Positions 1 to 9,353 are shown, counted from the stretch's first letter. The stretch: DNA of 64,000 bases from Hanstruepera marina (GCF_019880635.1 NZ_JAINVX010000001.1:434001-498000); one strand, 5' to 3'. The notes: a model not told the origin generated them from the sequence alone. Numbers and translations are program-made.

Positions 1-356
1 GCAATATCAATTTCATTGTGTGCTATCTCTATTCCGTCAACCGGCTCTGGAACGTTAAAATTACTTTTCTTAATAACAGTCGAATCGGTCAATAAATAGT
101 TGATCATAGATAAAGATTTTAATACCGTTTTAGAAACCACAATGTGTTTGTCTTTTCCAGATAAAATATTCAATATAAAATCGGTATTAACTTCTTTAAA
201 TTCTGGTATCGTTAAAAAAGTATGGTAGTACGATACATTCCAAATAGGTAATTTTAAAAGGTTATTGGCAATTTTCAGGCTTAAATCGTCAACAGTGTTA
301 ATGGTTAGTTCAGAGCGTAATGCTTTGTATTTTTTTCGTAGTTCGGTTTTGGTCAT
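1..356 (-). CDS. 5-formyltetrahydrofolate cyclo-ligase, N-terminal part (runs off the window)
   Basis: Reading from an ATG at 356 back to base 1 gives about 118 residues with no stop. The N-terminus (MTKTELRKKYKALR) has the basic start typical of MTHFS/YgfA proteins, and near the window edge there is an N-F-N-V-P-E-P segment equivalent to the family's G-I-P-E-P. The family is about 190 residues long, so roughly the last 70 lie outside. The enzyme uses ATP to convert 5-formyl-THF to 5,10-methenyl-THF in the cytoplasm. Its ATG overlaps the stop of the upstream desuccinylase-like gene (ATGA), so it is the last visible gene of the rimB-rimK operon. The identification is from pattern recognition of a fragment. 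Confidence 0.8.
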   Translation of the reverse strand, partial: MTKTELRKKYKALRSELTINTVDDLSLKIANNLLKLPIWNVSYYHTFLTIPEFKEVNTDFILNILSGKDKHIVVSKTVLKSLSMINYLLTDSTVIKKSNFNVPEPVDGIEIAHNEIDI

Positions 357-1315
357 TTTAATGCTGTGGTTATGTTAAATAGAGCATCGCCTTGATAGAC
401 AATAGGCGATTCGTTTACATTAATAACATAACCTGTATGAGCCGCTTTCACAAAATGATTAAACTTACCGTAGGGGTCTGTTATGTTTCCAATAATATCA
501 TCTTTTTCGACTCGAGAGTTGATAGCTACTGAAGCCTTGAACATACCAGAATAATTTGCGCGTTGCCATTTACTTTGGGTAATAAACACACAATCTTTTT
601 TAGGCGCTGAAACCTTAAATTTTGAATTTAGCATACCAAAATGATGTAGGATACGCTTGGCACCATTAACGCCTGTGTTGGTAACAGTAGCATCTATATG
701 GTATGATTTTCCACCTTCAAAAAGTAGCATGGGAACACCTAATTTATAACAGGTATTTCTAAATGATTTTTTAAGGTTTTTAGAATACAAAACAAAAGGG
801 GCGCCAAAAGATTTAGCCCAAGCATCTAATTTGGGGTTATTTTTTGCTATCCTAATTTGAGGGGCATTAAAACGTCCAGAACCACCTGTGTGAAAGTCTA
901 TTGCAAAATCAACTTGAGTAACTACTTCATTTACCAGTTTATAGGCAACGCGGCTTGCTAATGACCCTCTTTTAATTCCAGGGAAAACACGGTTTAAATC
1001 GCGTCCATCAGGGAATTCACGTTTCATATTAATAAACCCAAATATATTAATAACAGGAATGCAAATAATGGTGCCGCATTTGGGTTTGTTAATGCCCTTG
1101 GCAATTATTTGTCTCACGATTTCAACACCATTAACTTCATCACCATGAATACCAGCAGTAAATAAAATTGTTGGGCCAGGTTTTTTTGATCGCTCAACAA
1201 TTATAGGGACATCAATGGTAGATGTAGTATGTAATTTTGCCACATCAAAGTTTAGTTCGTAGCTTTTGCCTGGTAAAATACGTGTTCCTAAAATAGTGAT
1301 GGGTTTTGCTGGCAT
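353..1315 (-). CDS. Succinylglutamate desuccinylase/aspartoacylase family zinc hydrolase
   Basis: This 320-residue protein has the zinc signature G-I-H-G-D-E near residue 57, where His and Glu are ligands, then R-D-L-N-R-V-F-P-G and a later D-F-H-T-G-G carrying the third ligand. This is the M14-like AstE/AspA architecture. Members hydrolyse N-acyl amino acids or short acidic peptides. It starts 4 bases after the rimK stop and overlaps the MTHFS start, so it is translationally linked to both. There is no signal peptide, so it is cytoplasmic. Because its neighbour is a glutamate ligase, an acyl-Glu or poly-Glu substrate is plausible, but that is inferred from context. An arginine-succinyltransferase role is unlikely because no other ast gene is present. 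Confidence 0.85.
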   Translation of the reverse strand: MPAKPITILGTRILPGKSYELNFDVAKLHTTSTIDVPIIVERSKKPGPTILFTAGIHGDEVNGVEIVRQIIAKGINKPKCGTIICIPVINIFGFINMKREFPDGRDLNRVFPGIKRGSLASRVAYKLVNEVVTQVDFAIDFHTGGSGRFNAPQIRIAKNNPKLDAWAKSFGAPFVLYSKNLKKSFRNTCYKLGVPMLLFEGGKSYHIDATVTNTGVNGAKRILHHFGMLNSKFKVSAPKKDCVFITQSKWQRANYSGMFKASVAINSRVEKDDIIGNITDPYGKFNHFVKAAHTGYVINVNESPIVYQGDALFNITTALK

Positions 1316-1319
1316 GGCG

Positions 1320-2192
1320 CTACTTGTTTCGTTCGATAAAAGTAATAATTGCTCTAGCTATATTTTTATGAGTTGCACCTTCTATACCTTCTAAACCTGG
1401 AGTGGAATTGACCTCTAACAATAGAGGGCCTCTAGCAGATTGAAGCATGTCAACACCGCAAACGGGAAGTTTTAAAGCACGCGAAGCGTTCATGGCCAAA
1501 CGTAATTCATCTTCATTTAATTTAATAATGTTAGCTTTTCCACCTCTATGTAAGTTAGATCGGAATTCACCGTCTTTACCCTGCCGTTTCATTGCGCCAA
1601 CAACTTGTCCGTCAACAATTAGTGCGCGAATATCGGCACCTTTTGCTTCTTTAATAAATTCTTGAACAATTACTCTTGCCTCCAAACCATTAAAAGCTTC
1701 CAATACTGATTCGGCAGCATTTTTGGTTTCGGCTAAAACAACACCTAAACCCTGGGTTCCCTCAAGTAATTTAATAATTACGGGAACACCACCTACATGC
1801 TCTATAACTTCTTCAACATCACGGGAATAATTGGTGAATACCGTTTTTGGCATACCAATTCCAGCTTTACTTAAACGCTGTAAACTACGAAGTTTGTCAC
1901 GTGAGCGCTGAATAGCATCAGAAGTACAAATGGTAAAGACATTCATCATTTCAAACTGTCTGACTACCGCACAACCATAAAAGGTTACCGATGCCCCAAT
2001 TCTAGGAATAATAGCATCAACATAATCCAAATAACGGTCTTTGTAATAAATTGTAGGTTTCTCCTTTTCTATGATAATATCACATTTTAAAGGATCAATC
2101 ACTTCCATTTTATGATTGCGTTTTTCACCTTCTTCAACTAAACGCTGCGTAGAGTACAGATTTGGATTTCTGGAAAGAATAACAATATTCAT
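1320..2192 (-). CDS. rimK: RimK-family ATP-grasp alpha-L-glutamate ligase
   Basis: A 290-residue ATP-grasp ligase. Visible features are the N-terminal pre-ATP-grasp domain ([14 protein letters not shown]), the central lysine strand ([16 protein letters not shown]), the E-F-I-K-E segment, and the metal-binding end [11 protein letters not shown]. Length and motifs match RimK, which adds glutamates to the C-terminus of ribosomal protein S6. Related enzymes make gamma-glutamyl or N-acetylaspartyl-glutamyl peptides, so the substrate is not settled. Its ATG overlaps the stop of the retropepsin-like gene upstream, and the desuccinylase-like gene follows after 4 bases. This is close to the rimABK arrangement known in pseudomonads. 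rpsF is not in the window. Confidence 0.9.
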   Translation of the reverse strand: MNIVILSRNPNLYSTQRLVEEGEKRNHKMEVIDPLKCDIIIEKEKPTIYYKDRYLDYVDAIIPRIGASVTFYGCAVVRQFEMMNVFTICTSDAIQRSRDKLRSLQRLSKAGIGMPKTVFTNYSRDVEEVIEHVGGVPVIIKLLEGTQGLGVVLAETKNAAESVLEAFNGLEARVIVQEFIKEAKGADIRALIVDGQVVGAMKRQGKDGEFRSNLHRGGKANIIKLNEDELRLAMNASRALKLPVCGVDMLQSARGPLLLEVNSTPGLEGIEGATHKNIARAIITFIERNK

Positions 2193-2614
2193 GATTGCTT
2201 TTTGTTAAATGAAATATTTTGTTCGTCAACATCTACCAGAAATTTTTTGTTCAAAAACTGTCTGCCAATAAGAACAGGAAACTTCATATCATCCCGAGTG
2301 CTTAAAGTTAAGTTAATCTTATATGTTTTTCCAAAGAATATCACTTCAGATTTAATTTTAAATCTATTTTCTTTATAACCATTACTACTTTTTACATCGG
2401 TTCTGGAATATTGCTTGAACACAACCTCCTTGCCACTAAAGTTTGGGTGTCCTTTGCTATAGAATGTACATTTAAGCCCTGTTTCTTCTTCAAGAATTTG
2501 AGAACAGTGAATGGCCGATGTATAGGCACCAGTATCTATTTTGGCATCAATGTTATATAAATCCAATTTTGGAAAGTCAACTTTGTCAACGCGTCCAATA
2601 ATTTGTTTTGTCAT
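2189..2614 (-). CDS. Retropepsin-like aspartic protease, RimB/DUF785 (PF05618) type
   Basis: A 141-residue single-domain protein with the aspartic-protease-like motif [10 protein letters not shown] near residue 25 and a C-terminal [11 protein letters not shown] segment typical of PF05618, once annotated as ATP-dependent zinc protease. In pseudomonads the RimB homologue trims glutamates added by RimK. There is no signal peptide or membrane segment. It is the first gene of the minus-strand operon and its stop overlaps the rimK start, so co-production is likely. The intergenic region up to uvrC (2615-2735) holds the divergent promoters; I see no exact TAnnTTTG box on the minus strand. The role as a glutamyl-trimming protease is inferred from family and context. 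Confidence 0.85.
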   Translation of the reverse strand: MTKQIIGRVDKVDFPKLDLYNIDAKIDTGAYTSAIHCSQILEEETGLKCTFYSKGHPNFSGKEVVFKQYSRTDVKSSNGYKENRFKIKSEVIFFGKTYKINLTLSTRDDMKFPVLIGRQFLNKKFLVDVDEQNISFNKKQS

Positions 2615-2722
2615 TAAAGTTTTTTTAAAAAAGCGGCGAAAGGTAGTAAATAGAATGTTCTAAAAATATACTTTTATTATAAATCTTTACGGTTAATTAA
2701 TCTGCTAAAAAATAGAAATAAT

Positions 2723-2730
2723 TACCTTTG
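2723..2730 (+). promoter_or_regulatory. Candidate -7 box (TACCTTTG) for uvrC
   Basis: This is an exact match to the Bacteroidota -7 consensus TAnnTTTG. It ends only 5 bases before the uvrC ATG, so initiation from it would give a leaderless or near-leaderless transcript. No clear -33 TTG is seen at the usual distance. Confidence 0.45.
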
Positions 2731-2735
2731 AGGGA

Positions 2736-4529
2736 ATGCCTAAAACCGAGTTGGACATACAATTAAAAACTCTGCCGAACGAACCTGGTGTGTATCAGTA
2801 TTTCGATAAGGAAGGTAATATTCTATATGTTGGCAAAGCCAAAAATTTAAAAAAGCGGGTTAGTTCTTATTTCACTAAACAACACGATAGTGGTAAAACC
2901 CGTGTTTTAGTAAAAAAAATTGCAGACATTAAACATATTGTGGTCAATACCGAAACAGATGCGCTTTTACTTGAAAACAACTTAATAAAAAAGCATAGAC
3001 CACGTTACAATGTATTGCTTAAAGACGATAAATCCTATCCATGGATTTGTATAAAAAAGGAACGTTTTCCTCGTGTATTTTCTACGCGACGTGTCATTAA
3101 AGATGGCTCTGAGTATTTTGGCCCTTACACGAGTATGAAAACGGTTTCAACCCTGTTAGAATTGATACGAGGCTTATTTTTACTGCGAACCTGTAATTAC
3201 GATCTGTCGCAAGAAAAAATTGACGCCGGAAAATATAAAGTTTGTTTGGAGTACCATTTAGGAAATTGCAAAGGCCCTTGTGAAGGTCTAGAAACTGAAG
3301 CGGAATATCACAGTAATATTGAATCGATTAGAGAGATTTTAAAAGGAAATTTTAAATCGTCGCTTAATCAGTTTAAAGCTCAAATGAAAGCTTTTGCAGT
3401 AGATATGCAATTTGAAGACGCGCAAAGAATTAAGGAAAAGATAGATGTTTTAGAAAACTATCAAGCCAAGTCTACAATTGTAAACCCAAAAATTAGTAAT
3501 GTAGATGTATTTTCAATAGTGACAGATGAAAGTTATGCATACATCAATTTTTTACAACTGTCCTACGGTTCAATTATTCGTTCGCACACATTGGAAATCA
3601 AAAAGAAATTGGATGAAACCGATAAGGAGCTTTTGGAGTTGGCCATTACCGAAATTAGACAACGATTTCACTCAAACTCCAAAGAAATTTATGTGCCTTT
3701 TAAAGTGGATTTGGGAGAAGATGTAAAAGTAACAGTGCCCAAATTGGGCGATAAAAAACGAATTTTAGAACTATCGGTTCGCAACGCTAAATATTACAGA
3801 TTAGAACAATTAAAACAGGTTAAAATTGTAGATCCTGATCGCCATACCAATAGAGTTATGGCCCAAATGAAGGTTGATTTACGTCTATCTGAAGAACCAC
3901 GACATATTGAATGTTTTGATAATTCCAACATACAAGGAACAAATCCGGTTGCGGCTTGTGTGGTGTTTAAAAATGGTAAACCCTCAAAAAAGGATTACAG
4001 ACATTTTAATATTAAAACGGTTGAAGGCCCTGACGATTTTGCTTCTATGGAAGAAGTCGTTTACAGGCGCTATAAAAGACTGTTGGATGAAAATCAACCA
4101 TTGCCACAACTCATTATCATTGATGGCGGAAAAGGACAATTGTCTTCAGCTTTAAAAAGCCTTGATGCACTCGATTTAAGGGGTAAAATAGCGATTATCG
4201 GAATTGCGAAGCGTTTAGAAGAATTATTTTATCCAGACGATCCAATTCCATTATATTTAGATAAGAAAAGTGAAACGCTCAAGATTATTCAGCAATTGCG
4301 TAATGAAGCACACCGATTTGGTATTGAGCACCATAGAAATAAAAGAAGTAAAAGTGCGTTAAATACCGAGTTGGAAACCATTCCGGGAATAGGCGAAAAA
4401 ACTGTTGTTGAATTACTAAAACAATTTAAATCAGTAAAACGAATATCCATTGCAAGTTTAACAGATTTAGAGGCTGTTGTGGGATTGTCAAGAGCACAAA
4501 AAATACACGCATATTACAACAATAAATGA
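2736..4529 (+). CDS. uvrC: Excinuclease ABC subunit C
   Basis: A 597-residue UvrC of normal length. It has an N-terminal GIY-YIG nuclease domain (P-G-V-Y-Q-Y-F and I-L-Y-V-G-K-A-K-N-L, residues about 14-90), four cysteines at about 153, 170, 178 and 182 that match the iron-sulfur ligands reported for UvrC, and a UVR/coiled segment around 200-230 that contacts UvrB. It then has an RNase H-like endonuclease domain (E-C-F-D-N-S-N-I-Q-G and I-I-I-D-G-G-K-G-Q-L), and a helix-hairpin-helix tail (I-P-G-I-G-E-K-T). It makes both incisions in nucleotide excision repair in the cytoplasm. Its stop overlaps the next gene's start by 4 bases. Confidence 0.97.
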   Translation: MPKTELDIQLKTLPNEPGVYQYFDKEGNILYVGKAKNLKKRVSSYFTKQHDSGKTRVLVKKIADIKHIVVNTETDALLLENNLIKKHRPRYNVLLKDDKSYPWICIKKERFPRVFSTRRVIKDGSEYFGPYTSMKTVSTLLELIRGLFLLRTCNYDLSQEKIDAGKYKVCLEYHLGNCKGPCEGLETEAEYHSNIESIREILKGNFKSSLNQFKAQMKAFAVDMQFEDAQRIKEKIDVLENYQAKSTIVNPKISNVDVFSIVTDESYAYINFLQLSYGSIIRSHTLEIKKKLDETDKELLELAITEIRQRFHSNSKEIYVPFKVDLGEDVKVTVPKLGDKKRILELSVRNAKYYRLEQLKQVKIVDPDRHTNRVMAQMKVDLRLSEEPRHIECFDNSNIQGTNPVAACVVFKNGKPSKKDYRHFNIKTVEGPDDFASMEEVVYRRYKRLLDENQPLPQLIIIDGGKGQLSSALKSLDALDLRGKIAIIGIAKRLEELFYPDDPIPLYLDKKSETLKIIQQLRNEAHRFGIEHHRNKRSKSALNTELETIPGIGEKTVVELLKQFKSVKRISIASLTDLEAVVGLSRAQKIHAYYNNK

Positions 4530-6757
4530 AGCGACTCATTTTAGGCATATTATTCGTTTTTTCATGCTTTGGTTTTTCCCAAGAAGACCTGAAAGGCGAT
4601 CCTAAAGTTGGGTTAGTTTTAAGTGGAGGTGGCGCAAAAGGCTTGGCTCATATAGGGGCTTTAAAAGTCATTGATAGTTTAGGAATACGTGTGGATTATG
4701 TTGCAGGAACTAGCATGGGAGCTATAGTTGGAGCCTTATATGCTTCAGGGTATTCGGGTAATGAAATAGATTCTATATTTAAAGACGTAGATTTTGACAA
4801 AATTATAAATGATAACTTACCACGAGCGTCAAAAACATTTTATGAACGTGATAATTCTGAAAAATATGCAGTTTCATTACCGTTTGATAAATTCAAATTG
4901 GCATTGCCTTCTGGTCTGTCGCGAGGGCAAAATACGTTAAGCTTACTTTCAAAACTATTATTGCATGTAAGCAATGTCGACGATTTTAGTGAGCTTCCAA
5001 TTCCTTTTTTTTGTATAGCAACCAATGTAGAAACAGGAGCGCCCGTAATTTTGGATAGTGGTAGTTTACCGCAAGCCATTGCTGCAAGTGGTGCATTTCC
5101 TTCTCTTTTTCAACCTGTTATTATAGACGATCAAATTCTTATTGATGGCGGTGTGGTCAATAACTATCCCATTGATGAGCTCAAGGCAAAAGGGTTAGAC
5201 ATTATTGTAGGGGTTGATGTTCAAGATGATTTGGCTACGCGAGAAGAATTAAAATCGGCACCAGATATTTTACTTCAAATTAATAACTATCGTACGATAA
5301 ATGATATGAAAGTAAAATCTAAAAAAACAGATATTTACATTAAACCTGATATTAGGGATTATACGGTTGTATCGTTTAGCGAAGGTAGAAGCATAATTGA
5401 GCAGGGGTTTGTAGCCGCACAAAAAAAACAAGATGCTCTTGAGAAAATAGCTGAAATGCAAGTCGAAAAACCTACTGAAAGAAAGCGAATCCAACCTATT
5501 AACCGTGTTAAGATCAGTACCATTATTGTTGAGGGTAATGAGCTTTATACACGATCGTATGTTTTGGGTAAAATAAAAATAAAATCTGATGAAGAAATTG
5601 ATTATATAGATTTTGTTAGAGGTGTTAATAATTTAGCAGCCACCAATAACTTTGAAAGTGTAATTTATGACTTGAAACCTTCTAGAATAGACGATGAATA
5701 TGATTTATATATCAAAGTTAAAGAAACACCAATTAGAACTTTTTTAAAGCTGGGAATTCATTATGACGATTTATACAAGTCTGCAGCACTGGTTAACTTA
5801 ACCCGAAAGAAAATATTATTTAAAAATGATGTAGCCTCGTTAGACTTTATTGTAGGAGATCATATTCGTTACGACTTCAATTATTTTATAGACAAAGGAT
5901 TTTATTGGAGTATAGGGATATACTCACGTTATAATCATTTTGAAAAAAACATACCATCGGCTACAATCCTAACAGAGCAACAACGCTCTGATTTTAACGT
6001 TAATAAAATTGATGTTGGATTAAGTGATTTTACAAATCAATTTTATGTGCAAACACTGTTCAGAAAAGATTTTGCCTTAACATTAGGAGGCGAGTATAAG
6101 CGGTTAAGAATATCAACCGAAACTTTTATTGAAGATTCGGAATCAGAAGAAACGGTATTTGAAAACAGTGATTTTGTCAGCGTCTTTGGAAAATTAAAAT
6201 TAGACACCTATGATAATAAGTATTTTCCAAATGAAGGGTTTCTTTTTGATGGTGACTTCCATTTATATTTATACTCTTCAGATTTTAACAATACATTTTC
6301 AGAGTTTTCAATTGCAAAGGCTACAATAGGATATTCGTTAAGTTTTTGGTCTAAATTTTCAGCAAATATAACCGCTCAAGGTGGATTTAAAATAGGGGAA
6401 GACTCAACACAATCCCTAAACTTCGTTTTAGGAGGATATGGTGATAATCTTATAAACAATTTCACGCCATTTTTTGGGTACGACTATATCTCGCTACCAG
6501 GTAATAGTTTTGTAAAAGGCATGCTTACTTTAGACTACGAAGTATTTAAAAAGAACCATATTATTTTTAATGCTAATTATGCTAATGTAGAAGACAATAT
6601 TTTTGAGACAGGTGAGTGGATAACAACCCCAGATTTTTCAGGTTACGCTATTGGATATTCGCTTGAAACATTTTTAGGGCCAATTGAAGGAAAGTATTCT
6701 TGGTCACCAGAAGCCAACAAGGGGTATTGGTTTTTTAATGTTGGGTTCTGGTTCTAA
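4526..6757 (+). CDS. Patatin-like phospholipase with POTRA and outer-membrane beta-barrel (PlpD-like)
   Basis: 743 residues. A signal peptide (MKRLILGILFVFSCFGFSQ) precedes a patatin domain with the oxyanion loop G-G-G-A-K-G (about 34-39), nucleophile motif G-T-S-M-G (Ser63) and catalytic Asp in D-G-G (about 207). One POTRA-like segment (V-K-I-S-T-I-I-V-E-G-N-E-L-Y) starts near residue 325. From about 405 to the end is a BamA/TamA-type barrel with a terminal Phe. This is the type Vd autotransporter layout of Pseudomonas PlpD, which secretes its own lipase domain. All catalytic residues are intact. It overlaps the uvrC stop (ATGA), suggesting co-transcription, though no functional link is obvious. 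Whether the lipase is released is unknown. Confidence 0.9.
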   Translation: MKRLILGILFVFSCFGFSQEDLKGDPKVGLVLSGGGAKGLAHIGALKVIDSLGIRVDYVAGTSMGAIVGALYASGYSGNEIDSIFKDVDFDKIINDNLPRASKTFYERDNSEKYAVSLPFDKFKLALPSGLSRGQNTLSLLSKLLLHVSNVDDFSELPIPFFCIATNVETGAPVILDSGSLPQAIAASGAFPSLFQPVIIDDQILIDGGVVNNYPIDELKAKGLDIIVGVDVQDDLATREELKSAPDILLQINNYRTINDMKVKSKKTDIYIKPDIRDYTVVSFSEGRSIIEQGFVAAQKKQDALEKIAEMQVEKPTERKRIQPINRVKISTIIVEGNELYTRSYVLGKIKIKSDEEIDYIDFVRGVNNLAATNNFESVIYDLKPSRIDDEYDLYIKVKETPIRTFLKLGIHYDDLYKSAALVNLTRKKILFKNDVASLDFIVGDHIRYDFNYFIDKGFYWSIGIYSRYNHFEKNIPSATILTEQQRSDFNVNKIDVGLSDFTNQFYVQTLFRKDFALTLGGEYKRLRISTETFIEDSESEETVFENSDFVSVFGKLKLDTYDNKYFPNEGFLFDGDFHLYLYSSDFNNTFSEFSIAKATIGYSLSFWSKFSANITAQGGFKIGEDSTQSLNFVLGGYGDNLINNFTPFFGYDYISLPGNSFVKGMLTLDYEVFKKNHIIFNANYANVEDNIFETGEWITTPDFSGYAIGYSLETFLGPIEGKYSWSPEANKGYWFFNVGFWF

Positions 6758-6948
6758 TTATTGGTAATTAGAAACGCATTGTTTTAACCTGAAGTCTAAT
6801 AAATTTTCACGATATTTGTAAAGAATGAAATCTATTTGGGAAAATTTATTAACCGTTTTAAAATTTCTAATTAAACGAAATCCTGAATGATAATTAGGTA
6901 AGTAATTATCACTGTAAATTTTTGTTTAATTATCAAATTAATATTGTC

Positions 6949-8106
6949 ATGCCTTTTTATCATAAATTAGGGAAAATACCTTCAAAAAGACACATTCAAT
7001 TCAGAAAACCAGATGGCAGCTTGTACTACGAGCAACTATTTGGAACCATTGGTTTTGATGGCATGTCTACCAACAGCTATCACGAACAGCGACCAACGCA
7101 AGTAAAAGCTATTAAAAATCAATACAGCGTTGCCCCAAAAGTTGCAAAAGCAAACAACATACAATCTTATAGGCTTCATGGATTTAAAGTACCGCAAATA
7201 AACGACTATTTAGAGAGTCGTAAAGTGGTTTTGACTAATAGTGACTGCAACATTATACTAGCAGCGCCAAAAGAGTCTACAGCAAACTATTTTTACAAGA
7301 ATACAGATGCCGATGAGCTAATTTTCATCCATAGAGGCTCTGGAAAATTACGAACCATGCTTGGCAATTTAGATTTTAAGTATGGCGATTATTTATTAAT
7401 TCCAAGGGGAATAATCTATAAACTGGATTTTGATACCGATGATAACCGCTTGTTTATCGTTGAATCGTATTCGCCAATTTACACACCAAAGCGTTATAGA
7501 AATTGGTTTGGACAATTACTTGAACATTCACCATTTTGTGAACGTGACATCAGGCAACCTTATGAGTTGGAAACCTATGATGAAAAAGGGGATTTTCTCA
7601 TTAAAGTTAAAAAGCAAAACGATATTTTTGATATGGTTTATGCAACACATCCTTTCGATGTAGTTGGATACGATGGGTTTAATTACCCTTATGCCTTTTC
7701 AATACACGATTTCGAGCCTATAACGGGTCGTATTCACCAACCGCCACCAGTTCATCAAACTTTTGAAACCAATGCGTTTGTAGTTTGTAGTTTCGTTCCG
7801 CGTTTGTATGATTATCATCCCGAAGCTATTCCTGCACCATACAACCACAGCAATATAGACAGTGATGAGGTTTTATATTATGTAGATGGTGATTTTATGA
7901 GCCGTAATGACATTGATGCTGGTCATATTTCGTTACACCCTGCTGGGATACCTCATGGTCCCCATCCAGGGGCAACTGAACGCAGTATTGGAAAAGTTAA
8001 AACAGACGAGCTAGCAGTTATGGTGGACACCTTTAAACCCCTACAAGTTACAGAAGAAGCATTAAAAATAGCAGACGAAGATTATTTTAAATCTTGGTTG
8101 GAATAA
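6949..8106 (+). CDS. hmgA: Homogentisate 1,2-dioxygenase
   Basis: 385 residues from the ATG at 6949; an upstream in-frame TTG at 6922 is less likely because the family-like sequence M-P-F-Y-H-K-L-G begins here. The double cupin fold shows the N-terminal H-R-G-S-G barrel and the iron-binding C-terminal segment N-H-S-N-I-D-S-D-E-V-L-Y-Y-V followed by P-H-G-P-H-P-G. It opens the ring of homogentisate to maleylacetoacetate in tyrosine/phenylalanine breakdown. hppD, which makes its substrate, follows after 13 bases, so the two form an operon ending at a strong terminator. The next enzymes (maleylacetoacetate isomerase, fumarylacetoacetase) are not in the window. Confidence 0.95.
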   Translation: MPFYHKLGKIPSKRHIQFRKPDGSLYYEQLFGTIGFDGMSTNSYHEQRPTQVKAIKNQYSVAPKVAKANNIQSYRLHGFKVPQINDYLESRKVVLTNSDCNIILAAPKESTANYFYKNTDADELIFIHRGSGKLRTMLGNLDFKYGDYLLIPRGIIYKLDFDTDDNRLFIVESYSPIYTPKRYRNWFGQLLEHSPFCERDIRQPYELETYDEKGDFLIKVKKQNDIFDMVYATHPFDVVGYDGFNYPYAFSIHDFEPITGRIHQPPPVHQTFETNAFVVCSFVPRLYDYHPEAIPAPYNHSNIDSDEVLYYVDGDFMSRNDIDAGHISLHPAGIPHGPHPGATERSIGKVKTDELAVMVDTFKPLQVTEEALKIADEDYFKSWLE

Positions 8107-8119
8107 AAAATAAATAACA

Positions 8120-9280
8120 ATGAGTAAAGAAATAAAATCGGTAGAATACGGACTAGAAAAAATATTTGAAGGCGCTGAAGACTTTTTGCCCTTATTAGGA
8201 ACAGATTATGTAGAGTTTTACGTTGGAAATGCCAAACAAGCAGCACATTTTTACAAAACTGCATTTGGCTTTCAATCTTATGCCTACAAAGGTTTGGAGA
8301 CAGGTTCTAAAGAAGAAGTGAGTTATGTTTTAAAACAGGATAAAATCCGATTAGTTTTAACCACGCCTCTAACTAGTAAATCACCAATAAACAACCATAT
8401 TGTAAAACATGGTGATGGTGTAAAAGTTATTGCGCTTTGGGTTGAAGACGCAAGAGCAGCTTACGAGGAAACCACAAAGCGTGGTGCCAAATCGTACATG
8501 GAGCCTACCGTTGAAAAGGACGAAAACGGTGAAGTGGTTCGTGCAGGAATATACACCTATGGAGAAACAGTTCATATGTTTGTAGAACGCAAAAATTATA
8601 AAGGACAATTTATGCCTGGATTTGTAAAATGGGAATCCGATTACAATCCAAAACCAACGGGCCTAAAATATATTGACCATATGGTTGGTAATGTTGGATG
8701 GGGAGAAATGAACACTTGGGTAAAGTGGTATGAGGATGTTATGGGGTTTGTTAATTTCTTGTCATTCGACGATAAACAAATTCACACCGAATATTCTGCA
8801 CTAATGAGTAAAGTAATGAGTAACGGTAATGGTCGAATTAAATTCCCCATTAATGAGCCAGCTGAAGGTAAAAAGAAATCGCAAATTGAAGAATATCTTG
8901 ATTTTTATGAAGGATCTGGAGTGCAGCATATTGCAGTAGCAACAGATGATATAATTACAACGGTATCAGATTTGCGTTCCCGAGGTGTTGAGTTTTTATC
9001 TACTCCACCAGAGGAATATTATAGAGCTGTTCCTGGTAGGCTTGATGAGTTTAGTCACGAGCTTCGTGAAGATATTGAAACCTTAAAGCGATTAGGAATT
9101 ATGATTGATGCTGATGAAGAAGGGTATTTGTTGCAAATTTTCACAAAACCTGTCGAAGATAGACCCACCTTATTTTTTGAAATCATTCAACGTATGGGAG
9201 CACGGGGATTTGGAGCAGGAAACTTTAAGGCGTTGTTCGAGTCTATTGAGCGCGAGCAGGCAAAAAGAGGTACTTTATAA
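8120..9280 (+). CDS. hppD: 4-hydroxyphenylpyruvate dioxygenase
   Basis: A 386-residue two-barrel vicinal-oxygen-chelate enzyme. The three iron ligands are visible: His in Y-I-D-H-M-V-G-N-V, His in G-V-Q-H-I-A-V-A-T, and Glu in T-L-F-F-E-I-I-Q-R-M-G. The C-terminal helix G-F-G-A-G-N-F-K-A-L-F that closes the active site is also present. It converts 4-hydroxyphenylpyruvate to homogentisate, the substrate of the gene just upstream. The cluster order hmgA-hppD places the downstream enzyme first. A rho-independent terminator follows 24 bases after the stop. Confidence 0.97.
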   Translation: MSKEIKSVEYGLEKIFEGAEDFLPLLGTDYVEFYVGNAKQAAHFYKTAFGFQSYAYKGLETGSKEEVSYVLKQDKIRLVLTTPLTSKSPINNHIVKHGDGVKVIALWVEDARAAYEETTKRGAKSYMEPTVEKDENGEVVRAGIYTYGETVHMFVERKNYKGQFMPGFVKWESDYNPKPTGLKYIDHMVGNVGWGEMNTWVKWYEDVMGFVNFLSFDDKQIHTEYSALMSKVMSNGNGRIKFPINEPAEGKKKSQIEEYLDFYEGSGVQHIAVATDDIITTVSDLRSRGVEFLSTPPEEYYRAVPGRLDEFSHELREDIETLKRLGIMIDADEEGYLLQIFTKPVEDRPTLFFEIIQRMGARGFGAGNFKALFESIEREQAKRGTL

Positions 9281-9304
9281 CAAATATTTAACTAAAATGA
9301 ATTT

Positions 9305-9339
9305 AAAAACTCTATCAATCATGCTGATAGAGTTTTTTT
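9305..9339 (+). terminator. Rho-independent terminator after hppD
   Basis: A perfect stem (ACTCTATCA / TGATAGAGT, 7-base loop) is followed by a run of T. The A-rich left flank pairs with the T run, so the hairpin is extended. It ends the hmgA-hppD operon. Confidence 0.9.
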
Positions 9340-9345
9340 GTTTTA

Positions 9346-9353
9346 TACTTTTG
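9346..9353 (+). promoter_or_regulatory. Candidate -7 box (TACTTTTG) for the DUF3108 gene
   Basis: This is an exact TAnnTTTG match 74 bases upstream of the chosen ATG at 9428 and just after the hppD terminator. No convincing -33 TTG is seen at the standard distance. Confidence 0.4.

Noticed and set aside
6825-6890. A possible 21-residue ORF (MKSIWENLLTVLK...) in the gap before hmgA
   Set aside because: It is short, AT-rich and has no clear promoter or homologue that I recognise; it could be the remnant of a leader, but support is too weak.
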